From Rostratula benghalensis (Eukaryota; Chordata; Aves; Charadriiformes; Rostratulidae): a DNA stretch of 64,000 nt. Under the pieces are notes generated by a model, which had not been told where the DNA came from, did not search any database, and was given only the letters and a program-made list of their open reading frames with translations. The DNA lies in NCBI GenBank assembly GCA_013399305.1, contig VXAI01000021.1, forward strand, positions 4,403,874 to 4,467,873. Direction: 5' to 3'. Shown one piece after another: positions 38,901-50,652 of the stretch. Within the stretch, counting starts at the first letter, position 1; each line of letters starts with the position of its first letter. Both the position numbers and the translations under genes were made by a program.

Positions 38901-41194
38901 TTGCCTTTAAGGATGTTCCCTTTGGTACACTAAGAAACCTTAATATACAGCAATTAAGAGTTTAAAAAAACCCCAAACAATTACAGAGAACAAATTCTAG
39001 TTTTGCGTCTGCTCACATACACATATACACAAGGCTACTCAGACTTAATAAAAAACAAGTCATATTAAAAATCCTTGCAACACCCAACTCCATCTTTCCC
39101 AGAGCTTCAGGACAAGTGCTGTTTTTCAGCAGAGACAGACTCAGGCCTAGCTGTGTTAACAGCTCTAGTAAAACAAAACAGAAACCACTTAAATCTGAGT
39201 TTAAGCTTTCTTCCTGACAAGTTGTGACTATGCAGAAATTTTTTAATGCTTTGGTGCTACTGACATACCTAGATAGCACAGATACTCAGAACAACAGCCA
39301 CACAAGCGTAATTTTCACCGTGTCAAAGATACAATGAATATTGTACATCCTACTCTCCTGGTCACATAATCACCAAAAAAGAAGAGAAAAAAAAAAAGAA
39401 AAAGAAAAAAAATTGTGGGAACTGCCTCTCTGGGAAAAGGCTGGAATTTCAAGTCTTGGCACTACTTATGCATGCTATGATTTCTTATGCACAGTCTCTA
39501 TAGCATGAAAAAGCCTACATCAAATATGACCATCTTCTGAAGATTCTGTGTGGGTTTTGAAAAAATCACTTAGCACATTCCAGTGCTAGTAGGTACCCAC
39601 ACTGAGTTATGAATAACTCCTAACATGTCTCAAAGCCAGCAAGCCTCTGGCACCACTTCAAGATATTCCTGGCAAGATAAAATTTTCCTACAACCATCAT
39701 ACTAGACTCAGGTAGCATTTCAGAAAAGGGTATTCTACCTACTGAGCAATCTTTCAAGGGGTCACCTGAAGCTCTCTTCTTTATCTATAGATGTGCAAAT
39801 GGGTTTTTAAGCTTGATTTCCTCAGAAAACAAGGCTGATGTAATCAGATTTGTTTATTCGGTTTTCTCCAAAGCTTACCACATCAGCCACATTCAAAAGT
39901 AGAACTAGTATCAAAGGTATTATTTTGAGTAAAAACAGGCTGTCAATAGAAGGAAAAGCTGTAAGCTGGGCTTGTGTGCTTCCTGGTCCCCAGAAAAGTT
40001 TACACTGGGAAGACAAAAAAAAATTTCTGCTTTTAAAAAGACAGAATGTTAAGCCCTACAGAAACGACAGGAGATCCTTCCAGCCATGGGAAAAAGTCAG
40101 ATTTCACTATCAAGCATTACATGCAGTTCCAGAGAAAACCAATCTGCAACAGTTCTTGCGCTCCTGGAATTACTTGCTTTTACCTTTCATTTAGCTGTTA
40201 GAATTCATGTAGCTCAGCAATACTAAACCTCAGAAATACTCTGTTCTGCTTGCACTTGTACAAGTCTGTACACTTTCAAAGCTAATTCATTGCTTTTTTG
40301 TTCCCATTTGGAAAGAGATTCTGCATCATATTCACCAACAAACAGGTTCCATAGATCAACCACATTCATTACACAGGCCTCTTGGAAAGAGCCACATCTT
40401 CAGTTCTTTCATGCATACACATTTTGTGAAGATTTATTTTCATGTAACATATTTCAGTGACACTAAGAGTATGAACCCTTCTAAGTTTTTTTTTTCCTCG
40501 AAGGGGTAAAATTAGTATGATTTGACTGACAAAAAGCTAGATCCAGCCCCAATTTTTCAGAGCACAGAGAAGAAAAACTCTAGAGCTTTAGTTCACTCTT
40601 AAATCTAGTTTAGAGCTCTGAAAGTACATCTATATTTGCTCCGTGTTCTCATTTGGCAGCTAAGCGATAAAATCGCTCAGTTTTCTCGATGCTTTCAGCT
40701 GATGGTAGGCAGATTTTACATGGTGTCTTTTATCTGATTTTTACTTTAAAAAACCCCAACGTATATATCCAGAAATGAATGAGAGCATTAGCCTCCACAC
40801 ATTCTGTACTTTATGCTATTTACTACTGGATAGCCCTGGAATATTTGCAGCTGGCTGTACTGTGTCTTGTACAATGTAGCTCTTTATCATGTTTTTTTAT
40901 CAAAGAACTGTGGTTTAGCACAGAATGAGGCAGTGCTGTATTGAAGTTGTAATGTGGCTCAGGTTACCAGATTGCGTTTTTGATGATTTGGTATTAAAGT
41001 GCTCAACACAAAATAAAAATCAACATTTAAGAAATGCAAGTGAGAAAAGCTCTAAATAGAGCTGAATAAACTATAAAGTTATGGAGATTTTGCCTTACTT
41101 TCTATATTAAAACAAGTAGCATTGAATAAATACAAGTGAATCTCCCTATTATTTTCTTTCTGAAGCAAATCTTACACTAAACTTTTGCTAGCTG
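32960..41194. other. Non-coding DNA
   Basis: No gene is recognised. A/C-rich tracts of the AAAACCCCAAAACC kind occur at 33305-33342 and 34178-34202. A pyrimidine-rich stretch runs about 36250-36420. A runs lie at about 38509-38522 and 39375-39412. A short perfect stem, AGCGAT-AAA-ATCGCT, is at 40663-40677. A 121-codon minus frame (33410-33045) is low-complexity Phe/Lys-rich and probably chance. Frames of 117 codons (34010-34363) and 114 codons (39850-40194) are unrecognised. Confidence 0.5.
39375..39412 (+). repeat. A/G simple repeat
   Basis: Runs of A broken by single G bases, about 38 bp in all. It has no other feature. Confidence 0.85.
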
Positions 41195-41420
41195 AAAGTC
41201 AGGGGTGCGAGGACATGGGATTTGCGACCAACACAGCTGTGCTGGCAAAAGGCCCTAGGGTAGCTGTGGGTTTACCGGCAAAATTGAGCTTTTGCCAGCA
41301 TAGCTAATTTCTCTCTTGGGAGTTAGTTTTGCCAGTACAGCTGTGTCCAGACTCGGGATCACTGGTGTTACAGACTTTTACAGCTCTACCGTCACTGACT
41401 TTCAAGTGTAGGCATGCTCT
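41195..41420. mobile_element. Multi-hairpin element, probable old non-autonomous DNA transposon
   Basis: A 16-20 base motif, AGCTGTGCTGGCAAAAG, occurs forward at 41235-41251 and inverted at 41289-41305 (CTTTTGCCAGCATAGCT, one mismatch) and again near 41327-41346 (TTTTGCCAGTACAGCTGTGT, one mismatch). A fourth, gapped forward copy lies at about 41261-41283. Repeated inverted copies of this kind are typical of non-autonomous hAT-like elements in sauropsids. I cannot define terminal inverted repeats or a target-site duplication, so the edges are approximate. A CR1 3' end abuts its right side. Confidence 0.5.
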
Positions 41421-41442
41421 TGTTCTCAACCTAACAGTCGTT

Positions 41443-41910
41443 CCATAGAATGATTAGAGTTAGAAGGGCCCTTAAAGATCATTGAGTCCCAGCCCCCACC
41501 CACAGAGAGGGACACCTCCTACTAGGTTGCTCAAAGCCCCATCTACCCTGGTCTTAAACACTTCCAGGGTTGGGGCATCCACAACTTCTCTGGGCAACCT
41601 GCTCCGGTAGGTCACCACTCCCACAGTAAAGAATTTATTCCTGATCCGTAATTTCTATCTATATCCCTAATCTCCCCTCTTTCAGTTTAAAGCCATTACC
41701 CCTTGTCCTATCACTACACTCCCTAATAATCCCTGCACAACTCTCCTGTAGGCCCCCCTTAGGTACCGGAAGGGCACTATAACATCTCCCCAGAGTCGTC
41801 TCTTCTCAGGCTGAACAACCCCAACTCTCTCAGCCTGTCTTCATAGGCAAGGTGCTCCAGCCCTCTGATCATCTTTTTGGCACCCTCTCTGCACCCACTC
41901 TGACTGGCCA
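41443..41910 (-). mobile_element. CR1 LINE copy, 5'-truncated 3' end
   Basis: It begins CCATAGAATGATTAG, the reverse complement of the CR1 terminal repeat, then AAGGGCCCTTAAAGATCATT and CACTTCCAGGGTTGGGGCAT. The homology continues through CCCCTTGTCCTATCACTACA and CAACCCCAACTCTCTCAGCC to about GCACCCACTCTGACTGG. The copy therefore holds the 3' untranslated region and the last part of ORF2 and is truncated at its 5' end near 41910. It matches its family wording more closely than the 11521 copy does, so it is probably younger. Confidence 0.92.
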
Positions 41911-43765
41911 ATGTGTGTGCCTGGGTATCTTTTTGAGACTGCAATCACAACAAAAAAAGTTACCTGGCTCCTGCAGTACTGTCTCTGGTATCCTGAAGTT
42001 TGTAGTAGGGCTCTTCTGAATACTTTCCTTCGCACACCTCACACGTTTTTTACTTCTGGGTCTAGTAATTGTTTATTGAAGCATAACCACACATGTCAGT
42101 GCATCATAGCAAACTTCTCCCTAAAAGATTAAAGGTATTATAGATGGTGCCTTTCTTTCTGCTTTAGTCTCTTCTTGACTGCTTCCAGCCAACTCACTCT
42201 TATATCCTTTTTCCAGAAGGCTACATTCAATATATTTACTCTTTTTCTTGCCTGCCTTTCTTGTCCTGACTGCTTGCTGTAAGGGTAGCAACATAACACT
42301 AAGCTAAACTTAGGAGAAAGGTTGAATCTCCTCACTGCCTTCCTAGTGACTTCAGAGACATTACCTTCTCTCTGCTCTCCACAATACCTTTATGCTTCTG
42401 AGCTCAGCACTGGTTTGCAGTTGATACCTATGATAGTAATTGTTATCAGCTGTGGTTCCATCACCTGATTATGGCCCTTGCCCAGCTGCTCATTCCTCAT
42501 CCTAAATGACTTCCAGAACATGCCATTTCTGATATGCTGCTGAAGTTGTGCTTTACAGTGTTGATCTACTATACTTACGCCCTCTCATCAGCCTTTTTGC
42601 CTTTCTCAAGCATTATTGCCTCCTGCCCGTAGTTCTCTGTCAAATTGGGATCTCTACTTATTCTGTGCGAAAGAATTTCTGCTGCTGCACCAGGTTATCA
42701 GCCAGGATTACTTCCCTTGCACATTTAAGATGCTGTTCAGCTCTAGACAGAGTGCAACTTTTGCAATTAGCCACTACAGATTCCAATTGCCTCCCCCATG
42801 CCTCTTCATCAGTAAAATTGTGAAGATGTTGCTCCATGTCAGGGTCTGCAGAGTAGTGTTTTGATATTTTAACAACTCTTCTGCCCTTAACACACATTAA
42901 AAAAACCCTAAAACATGTTACTATTCCTGCTAGTAAGGCAAAAAGCCCAATCATCAAGTAAGGGATTAATTTACATCAAAATTAGTTACAAGAGTAGGAA
43001 TAGCCTATTTCTTACTACTACTGATAGGGGACTCCAGTGAAAATGGGAAACTGTCTTAAACAGATAATATTTCAGCATCTCAAGCATTTGGCAGGGGAAA
43101 ACAATAGCTTTGTTAAAATATTGAATGTTTTTCCTGGAAAGATTGTTTTTAATGTTCTTTTATGTAGCTGATTTAAACAACCACAAATACATTACCTTTT
43201 AAAAGAGTGTTCTTTCTTGGGATTTAAACTATAACATCTAAATCTTCATTTAAGTTGAACTTAATGATCAGAGTACTGCAAAATTATAATTCCCAGCATC
43301 CTGTCCGTTTGCTTTTATATATAGAAATACACAAGTAGCAATTAAATTCAAACAGGCCACTTTGTTGTGTGTCAGCCACCATCAAGTGTGGTGTAGCCAG
43401 CACCTCCAAAGAGGCTCCGTACTCAGCAACAACAGAGGTAGTCTGCAAATAGTTCAGAAGGGGTTGCTTTGCTAATAGTCTTTCAGCTTCAGCACAGAAA
43501 ACTAGTGCCTTGATTACTAGTGTCTTCAACCAAACAAATGCAACAAGTTGTTACCAGACTTCTTGGGAAAAAATAAAATACTTTAGTGAAATTCCTTTGA
43601 AAAATAGATTATCTGTATCAACTAATCCAGTGAAGAGGCACAACTGCTATTAACTAACAATTACTGAGTGTTTAAAATGCCTCAAATTATGCATTGTTTT
43701 AGTGATTTGAGACAGAGGAAATGACAGATGCTGCTGGTTTGTGGGTTTTTCTTTTCAAAAGGAAC
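41911..43765. other. Non-coding DNA after the CR1 copy
   Basis: Moderately pyrimidine-rich sequence with no recognised gene. It contains the unrecognised minus frame at 42954-42658. A 65-codon minus frame (42335-42138) and plus frames at 42548-42864 overlap it in other registers. Confidence 0.45.
42658..42954 (-). other. Unrecognised minus-strand open frame, 98 codons
   Basis: From the ATG at 42954 this frame runs 98 codons to a stop. Residues 1-22 are hydrophobic (MIGLFALLAGIVTCF...), like a signal anchor, and are followed by a charged, Cys/His-containing tail (AEQHLKCAREVILADN). No family is recognised, no splice or promoter context is evident, and overlapping frames on the other strand are of similar length. 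It could be chance or a decayed piece of an unidentified retroelement. I do not claim it is a gene. Confidence 0.2.
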
Positions 43766-43805
43766 TAATTTTTCTTAAATACAAATAATTTTTCTTAAAT
43801 ACAAA
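43766..43805 (+). repeat. Perfect 20-bp tandem duplication
   Basis: The unit TAATTTTTCTTAAATACAAA occurs twice in immediate succession. With no divergence between the units it is recent or slippage-maintained. Confidence 0.95.
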
Positions 43806-46746
43806 GAAATGAAGGGGTTTAATTGTCAATTCTTAGAAATTTATTCCTAACTTAAAGAGAAGATACTGTATGTCCATAGGGGATATTGTGCCTTTTGTAG
43901 AGGGAATTTTTGTAGTAATAATAAGTTGAATTTTTGCCTCAAGTGCAAAATAAAACTCCAGCATGATCAGTGGGACGCAATAAGCATATAACTTTGCATT
44001 TGGTGGCCATATGAAAATACACATTGGATTATGTACAATTTATGATATGTGCCAGGTAGTGATAAGACTGTGGTTCAAACTGACAAATTCCAGGAGATTT
44101 TTTGCTGAAGCTAGGACTTTTTATGTGCATTTGGGAGGGATTCTCTCATACACATGCAGAGAGGACCAACCATACATTTCCTAAGTATCCAGCGGCACAG
44201 ACTGCATATTCAACTTATCCTGAGCTTTGCATTTCTCAGCTATTGTCAATTTGCATCACAAGCATAAAGTTATTTAATATACAAAAGCTTTAATGCTCCT
44301 TCCACACCATATAACAACACATGTTCATCTGAGTGCTAAATAAAAGCTTTCAGAACTTTAAAGTGACTTTATGAATTGTATGTACCATAAAATAAACATT
44401 AGAGTATAATAATGTTCTGTAATTTGGAAAACAGCAACAGAAACCAGTAGAAGACAAAAGAACAAATGCTTGAATAATCTGCTGCATGTCAGAAACATTA
44501 AATTAATTTATGCAATAATGTAAGCACAGTGATGTTAAGGTAATATGAAGGACATAAATTATACATTATTATTGTCAGTTCTAGCACTTATCTTAGTGGT
44601 ATGTCAAAATAAATCCTGATATGTTAATATTTATAGAAATGAACAACAAGTGTTACAGCTCAGGGATTCATCTGTGATATTTTTATATATAATTTGCATT
44701 TGCACATATGGTTGTCATTGTCTTTTCTGTAATTTCAGAGGTAAGCATCATGCAATTCATTTCTAATGCATTTTACATTACCATGAAAGCACATTATGCT
44801 TCCTCCACTAACGCTTTTCAAATAGATGGCCTGCAATAATTTAGAGATTGCACAAAACGACTCAGCAAATGGGTGACAATCTACCTGCGAAATCTACAGT
44901 AACAATAGGTTACTGGTGAGCAAAGTGCATAGTTTGCTAGTGACAGATTGTCTCCATAAACTAAATACATCCCAAAGTTCTTGCAGTGACGCATTTGTTA
45001 AGAATTAATACCTCCAAAGAAGACATATTTTCATTCTTTACATTTTCACACAAGAAGGGGGAATAATTCATCCTCCTCCCCCTAAAATCTGAGGATCTCT
45101 GTTTTACCTCCTTTTGTCATCCCCATCTTCATCCAACAGATCAGTTTCTGGCTGAAGATAGCTGGACACAACTTCACATAATATTTGAAGCTGACAGGAG
45201 AAGTTATCAGAAAAAGAGCACATGAAAATGTCCCTCCCCAAGGATTAAGTACACTCACAGTTCCTGCTACCTCAGAAGCAAGTGGCACACATTCTTCCTT
45301 CAGGAAGAGATCATAATTCCTCCCCTGAGTAAGGATGGGTTAGAGATTTTGGCCTTCAGCCATGTCTTCTATGGTCTGGGAAACATGCTTTGGATGAAAA
45401 GGTAAAGACAGAGTTTATATATTGCTGAGTCTACAACTAAAGCTACTGTTTCTAATCACCAGAGATAATTTTGCTGTTTTGCTGAAAAGAAGTGTGAAAA
45501 TACTTATATTCCCTGATTCAGCAGTAAAAGACTTATCCTGACCCTTACATTTGTGTTCTGCTTATGGAAGGACTGGCATGGCAAAATGATTTGGCTAAGT
45601 CTGATGATCCTTCTCCCAATTGTCTCACACACAGCTGAAGTTTGTTGCTCTAAAGTTCATCTGTCAGGATTTTCAGTGCAGAAGAAACTACGTTCAGATT
45701 TTTGTATCTTTATGAATGCAGATGCCTGTTTTTTTAAAAAAAAACTTGACAACTCTCCCTGGTACCAAGCTTTATGCTTCATCTTATCTTTTGAAAGGGC
45801 TCATTTGGAAGAATAGCTACATAAATTTTTTGTCATTTCCCTCCCAAAGTATTTCTGGGTCTAATTACAAGTCTGTGAAAATCAACCTATACATTCATTT
45901 TGATGCAATGAAACCAGAGGACAAAGAGGAAAGCTAAAGGATAAACCACAAAAAACAGTGACTATTGCATGTTGTGGCCTAACACACAGCCAAGCTCCAC
46001 GTTGCATTGCATGAGCATACATGAAGTTACAAGAGAAAACTCAGGGAACTCTCAGAGAGCAGTTTCTGACCAGCATGCTCTAAAATATGCCTAACAGTTG
46101 AAAGAAAAGAAGGGGCTGCACAGGCAAAAATTGAGGAGTATAAATTGTCCTGTAAGCCCTTTGTCAGGTGTGATAAATCCTACGCACTTTCACCATTCAA
46201 CAGAAAAAACCCCAAAACTCAATGACCACATTTTCATAGAACCCATGTACAATTGAGGAGTGAAAAGTAGCAGAGAGGAGTACAATCTTTTAACAGATCA
46301 AAACCATACGTGAAAAAGTTCCACACCAGTACAAGCAGCAAACTACATACAATGAAAGTCCATAAGTATAGTGTAGTATAGTAGGTGCGTCTGATTTATT
46401 ACTTGCCTTTTGTTTATAACATTTTATGATCCACAGAAGTATAGGATTCTCTTCCATCATTGAAATGAAACTCCTGTCATCACCGCAGTGAAATGAAATA
46501 CTATAAAAGGCTGCTTGAATGTTCTAGGAACAGAGAGGAAGTAGACTTGGTGTAAGTGCAGAAAAAGCTTCTAAGCATCCAACTTCACAATAGCATTTAG
46601 TCCCTGCAGGATAGGTCTTCAGACACCATAAATGTTATTGCTTCTCTGAATTCAGTGAGGAATAGCAATCAATATCAACTGAGCATTTGTCCCACTGACT
46701 TCAATGGACCTACTTATAGTACACATATATAAATGTTTTTAAATTT
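43806..46746. other. Non-coding DNA, AT-rich
   Basis: No gene is recognised. The block at about 44440-44800 is very AT-rich yet low in simple repeats and full of ATTA/TAAT and ATGCAAAT-like words, a texture common in vertebrate regulatory DNA; this is only an impression from composition. Confidence 0.45.
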
Positions 46747-46774
46747 AAAAAAAAAAAAAAAACAAAAAAAAAAA
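46747..46774 (+). repeat. A-rich tract
   Basis: A16, C, A11. It could be a remnant poly-A, but no retrocopied sequence is recognisable upstream on either side. Confidence 0.9.
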
Positions 46775-49700
46775 CTTTCCAGTACTGGGGACTTCAATGT
46801 AAGCACACCAAATCTTGAAGTCCTTACTTAATATTTTATAGACACTTATTCAGAAATCTCTTATTGGAATAAATCAGATAAGTAATGAGCACAGTAGTGA
46901 AAGGTGTTTTCAGACCAAGACACTACGTATGAGAGTCTTACAGGTCAAAGCCATTGAGAAATGCTTTTTAGCAAAATAAGGTATTTAGTTTCACATAAGT
47001 TTGTATTCTGGAACTGAAATCTTTTTTATTTCTTGGACTTAGGAAAAAAGGAGCTCCTTTTTTTTCATTTTTTTATTATAACTTTCCCAGTGTAATCTTC
47101 CCAGAGAAGAAAGAGTGACAACAGGAGGGAAGTTGGAAGTAAGCATGTGTAGACATTATAGATTTTGATTGATTCAATACCAAAAGGGAAAAATAAGACA
47201 GGCAAGAAAATACTCCAATTTCTGTAATAGGGGATGTGTTTTGCAAGTATTACTCACTTTTAATTGTATTTTTCGGCTCACTGCTATTTCTCCCCTCTGC
47301 AACACCTCTAGTTTTGTTTATTTCTCAGTGTTGCTTCCTAATGGCTTCCTTGTTGCCTTTGATTCTGTCCATTACTCCTCTACTTTGTCTTCCATATTCT
47401 TCTAACCTCCTTTCTTTGTTGCTTTCTCACACCTGATGTTTCTTCTTGTCTATCAAACATAGTGTCTTTCTTCATCTAGCCCACAATGTTCAACGGCACT
47501 CTTATCCAAAAGATATTAGGGGACATCCTCTGCATTTAACCAGGAAACCAGTAGGCCCCCAGGCAATGTTTCTACATGGAGAAAATCCTTAACTGGCATT
47601 AAACAACTAAATCAACATATATGTTGACCAGGATGAATCATACAGGATATGTTGTAGTATAAATTGCCTGCTGGACAATCCTGGTGCAGTATCAGCTCCT
47701 GGAAAATCTGCAGGCAGTCAGCCAACCATGAGGTAGCATAGTTCTTGTTTTAACCTAAATTATACTGGCCACCAGGAAGAGGCGATAGGATTAGAAATGA
47801 GTAAGCATACCTATACCTGCTGCTTCTTCAGCATTTTCAGTTTCTAAAAGTGTTTCCCTCTGCCTCCCTACATACAGCCATCACCAATGTCTTCTTTGGT
47901 CAGATACATTGTTCTGCTCCCTACAGAAATTTCATTCCCCTTTCTCTCCGCAGCACAAACTGCAATGACTCTCTGTTATCAAGCACAATTTGCATTAAAT
48001 CACCTCCTAGGCCTCTCCAGGGTCTCCTGACTCTGCTGTGCACCAGCCAGCTTGTCTAGACAAAAGAGGCATAACACTACGATGTCCCTGGCAGGGCAGA
48101 GAAGCACGTGTGTGGCTACAGAGAAGGAAGAGAACTCAGAAAGAACCAGTAAAGGTCAAACACCTTGCCACAAAACAAGCTCTCCTATACATAGGTAGGA
48201 CGTACTGTATTGCCAGATCTATGTTTAGTGAGCCCTAAAGTGACATAACCCTTTGTGAGGGAGAGCAACAACACTTTTCTCAAGTGTCAGGATCTATTTA
48301 TACTTTTCTACCACACTCACCACTCTCACTTGGGACTATGTTGAGTCAAATCAGCTTGCTATATATTGCTTCACAGTCTCACAGTTACTTTTCCTCCCTT
48401 TTTTTGATATCTCAGGCATAAAAATGGAACATCCCTAATGCCACTGATGAAAAAATTATCTAAAAATAAAACAGAAACACAGGTTCACATTGAGATACTT
48501 TTATTCCAGCTAGAGAAGCAGCATGCCTAGTCATGTGGTGTGCACCTGTAGCTTGATCTCCTTCCTGACTTTCACAGGTATTAGGCTTTGCTAATAAACA
48601 CACACCCCATGCTGTCTCAAAGTGGTACGGGGGTGACGCAGCCTGTGGGTACTGACAGCAGCCAGGCAGGGTTGTGTATGTCAGCACCAGCTGTTCTCTG
48701 CAAAGAATGAGTGTTATCATGCTAAACAGGATGCATCTTCTCTGCATTAGGCTGGTAAAGCTTTGCAACTTTGTCAACCTTTTTAGCATTCAACAAATTC
48801 TTTTAAACATATGACTTTTAGTAAGTTAATCCATTCATTGTCTGGAACTGTGCAAAGTGACATAAAAGCACAATGAAGCCTAATTAAACTTGTTCCGTGA
48901 AAGCTAATTTGTCAAACCCAGAAGCATAGTTCATAGATAAATGCTAATATTTGAAAGTCAAATTAAAGTTGAAAAGGTTTGTAATAACAGTTAATTAACT
49001 CTTGTTTTGTTTTCCTCTCACAAACTTGAACCAGCTGAAATATTGCTCAGTTCATCTTTAACATTTTGGACCACAAAGATAAAATTCAAAGCTTTGAGAT
49101 AAGCCTTTGATGTTGGTATTCTCTACAGATTATATATTATTTTAAGATCTCTTTGTTTAAAAATTCATTTTTATTATCCCTGCATGAAATGCATGGCAAT
49201 TCCCCAAATAACTAACCATCAGGGCAATTAACATCTTCGATCGACACCATATTCCTGATAATTAATACAGACTTTGTACCTCCCCTGTGATAGCTGCAAG
49301 GGTTTGATTTTTCAGAGCAACTGTTCATTTACAGAATCAGTTTCATCCTAATGAAAATGGATTGTGAAACTTTAATGAACAAGACTTTGCTGTCATAATA
49401 ATAAAGACTTTGAAACAACACGAAGACCTACATAACAAGCATCTCGCCATACTCGTGTTGCTAGGCTGTATCAAACCAATTAAGGCATACAGTGAATATT
49501 AACACCAGTGTTTTTCTAAGCTATATGACATAAGATAAACTCACAAAAGTGAGCATGATTTTGCTTCAACAACTTCTGGCATTACAGCTGAATAAACTAG
49601 CACCTGTAAGGGAAGATGGCTTGGAAGATGGCTTGATCTGCGCACCTCCCTTTGGTTTAACAAAGGTAAGCGAAACTCTGGAAATCCAATTTACATGCAG

Positions 49701-50019
49701 CATTAGTGTGTTTGTTATGAAAGGCAATGGATTGCCTTTCCACTGTGTTTCCACCACCTCAGGAAGTACCTGTAAAAGCAAACAAGCATGTAAGAGATCG
49801 GCCAAAAAATGATCTATCTGGCATGCATGTACCGTACCAGTACCTTGTGAGACAGATAAATCATTTATTAACAGGTAGGCTGTCCTGAGGAACAGTTTGC
49901 TGTTTCAACATTAATCTTGGGTGGCATTGCCAAGAATTCCCTCTCAGCGAAGGGTTAGAGGGTTTTCAACTAGTGAACTGAAACAAAAATAAAAAGAGTG
50001 ACAATAAGAACAGGGAGAT
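46775..50019. other. Non-coding DNA with an enhancer-like block
   Basis: No gene is recognised. A 20-bp perfect palindrome, (A)6-GGAGCTCC-(T)6, is at 47044-47063. A pyrimidine-rich stretch spans about 47275-47460. A 12-bp tandem pair (GGAAGATGGCTT twice) lies at about 49610-49633. The block 48800-49520 is described separately. Confidence 0.5.
48800..49520. promoter_or_regulatory. Candidate regulatory block with clustered CTTTG motifs
   Basis: Six CTTTG words lie on the plus strand between 49092 and 49413 (at 49092, 49105, 49151, 49272, 49385 and 49408). Four of them fit the TCF/LEF-type core CTTTGWW. Several ATTA/TTAATTAA homeobox-like sites surround them (for example GTTAATTAACTC near 48990-49001). 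At this base composition about one CTTTG or fewer would be expected in that span on one strand. This is a compositional hint of an enhancer; no conservation or chromatin evidence is available here. Confidence 0.25.
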
Positions 50020-50535
50020 GTGGTGCAGGAGAGAAGGAGCAACTCAGCTGTGGCACAGGACTTCAGCATACGGGGACACAGCGTTTCCCCTGGCCAGGTC
50101 AGGGCAGAGAGTGGGCAGACTTTGCGGCCCCACTCCCCTCCACCGCCCGACACCGGGGTCTTTGGCTGCTCAGCCACCCCACTGGTGACCCCACGGGACA
50201 AGGAGCGACCTGGAGCCTGCTGGAGGCCTCCCCCAGCAGGGGAGCAGCCTTCAAGCCTGAGGCCCATCCTGGCTGAGGTACCTTTACGGGCTCATCTCCC
50301 ACCTGCCTCATCCCCGCGGATCCCCTTGCCATGGCAGGCTCCTGGCTGGCCCTGCTGGGCGCTGTGGGCTCTGGGCTGTGGTCCCTGCCTGGAGCTGCAA
50401 GGCTGCCCTCCTCAGCAAGTCAGCCACCAGGCTTCCCGACCTCCCCCAGGGTTCCCCGGGGGCTCACCCCGGGGCTGGGGGGCAGCTGAGGGGAAGCGCT
50501 GCCTTCCCATCGGCCCTGGCACGGAAGATCTCTGA
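50020..50535 (+). other. GC-rich block with a 171-codon open frame
   Basis: An abrupt GC-rich island (roughly two-thirds GC by eye) sits in AT-rich surroundings. It contains about 20 CpG in some 475 bp, below a classic CpG-island ratio. The plus frame from 50020 to 50535 is the longest in the window and is Pro/Gly/Ser/Arg-rich with no recognisable domain; frames of 107 codons (minus) and 92 codons (plus) overlap it. GC-rich DNA has few stop codons, so long chance frames are expected. It may be a fragment of an unrecognised insertion or a regulatory or first-exon region. Confidence 0.4.
50331..50489 (+). CDS. Speculative 52-codon frame with a signal-peptide-like start
   Basis: Inside the GC-rich block, an ATG in a strong Kozak context (GCCATGG) opens a frame beginning MAGSWLALLGAVGSGLWSL followed by PGAARLP and a Pro/Gly-rich tail, ending in TGA. 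The start looks like a cleavable signal peptide: a Leu/Ala/Gly-rich core of about 15 residues and a plausible small-residue cleavage site. It is short, unrecognised and lies just upstream of a CR1 insertion. GC-rich random sequence often encodes Leu/Ala-rich peptides, so the chance explanation is the stronger one. Confidence 0.12.
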   Translation: MAGSWLALLGAVGSGLWSLPGAARLPSSASQPPGFPTSPRVPRGLTPGLGGS

Positions 50536-50652
50536 CACGTAACCAGACACATCCCATCAGGAGCTGGTTCAACTTAAAAACCAACCAACCAACCACCTGG
50601 TGAAAAAAATGAAAATATTTGAGGGCTAAAATTTTCATCTGCTAAACCAAGG

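Noticed and set aside
42548..42864. Overlapping plus-strand frames of 82-91 codons
   Set aside because: They overlap in different registers, match nothing known and have no splice or promoter context.
49944..50332. Minus-strand frames of 77-107 codons in the GC-rich block
   Set aside because: They mirror the plus frame and reflect the scarcity of stop codons in GC-rich DNA rather than a gene.
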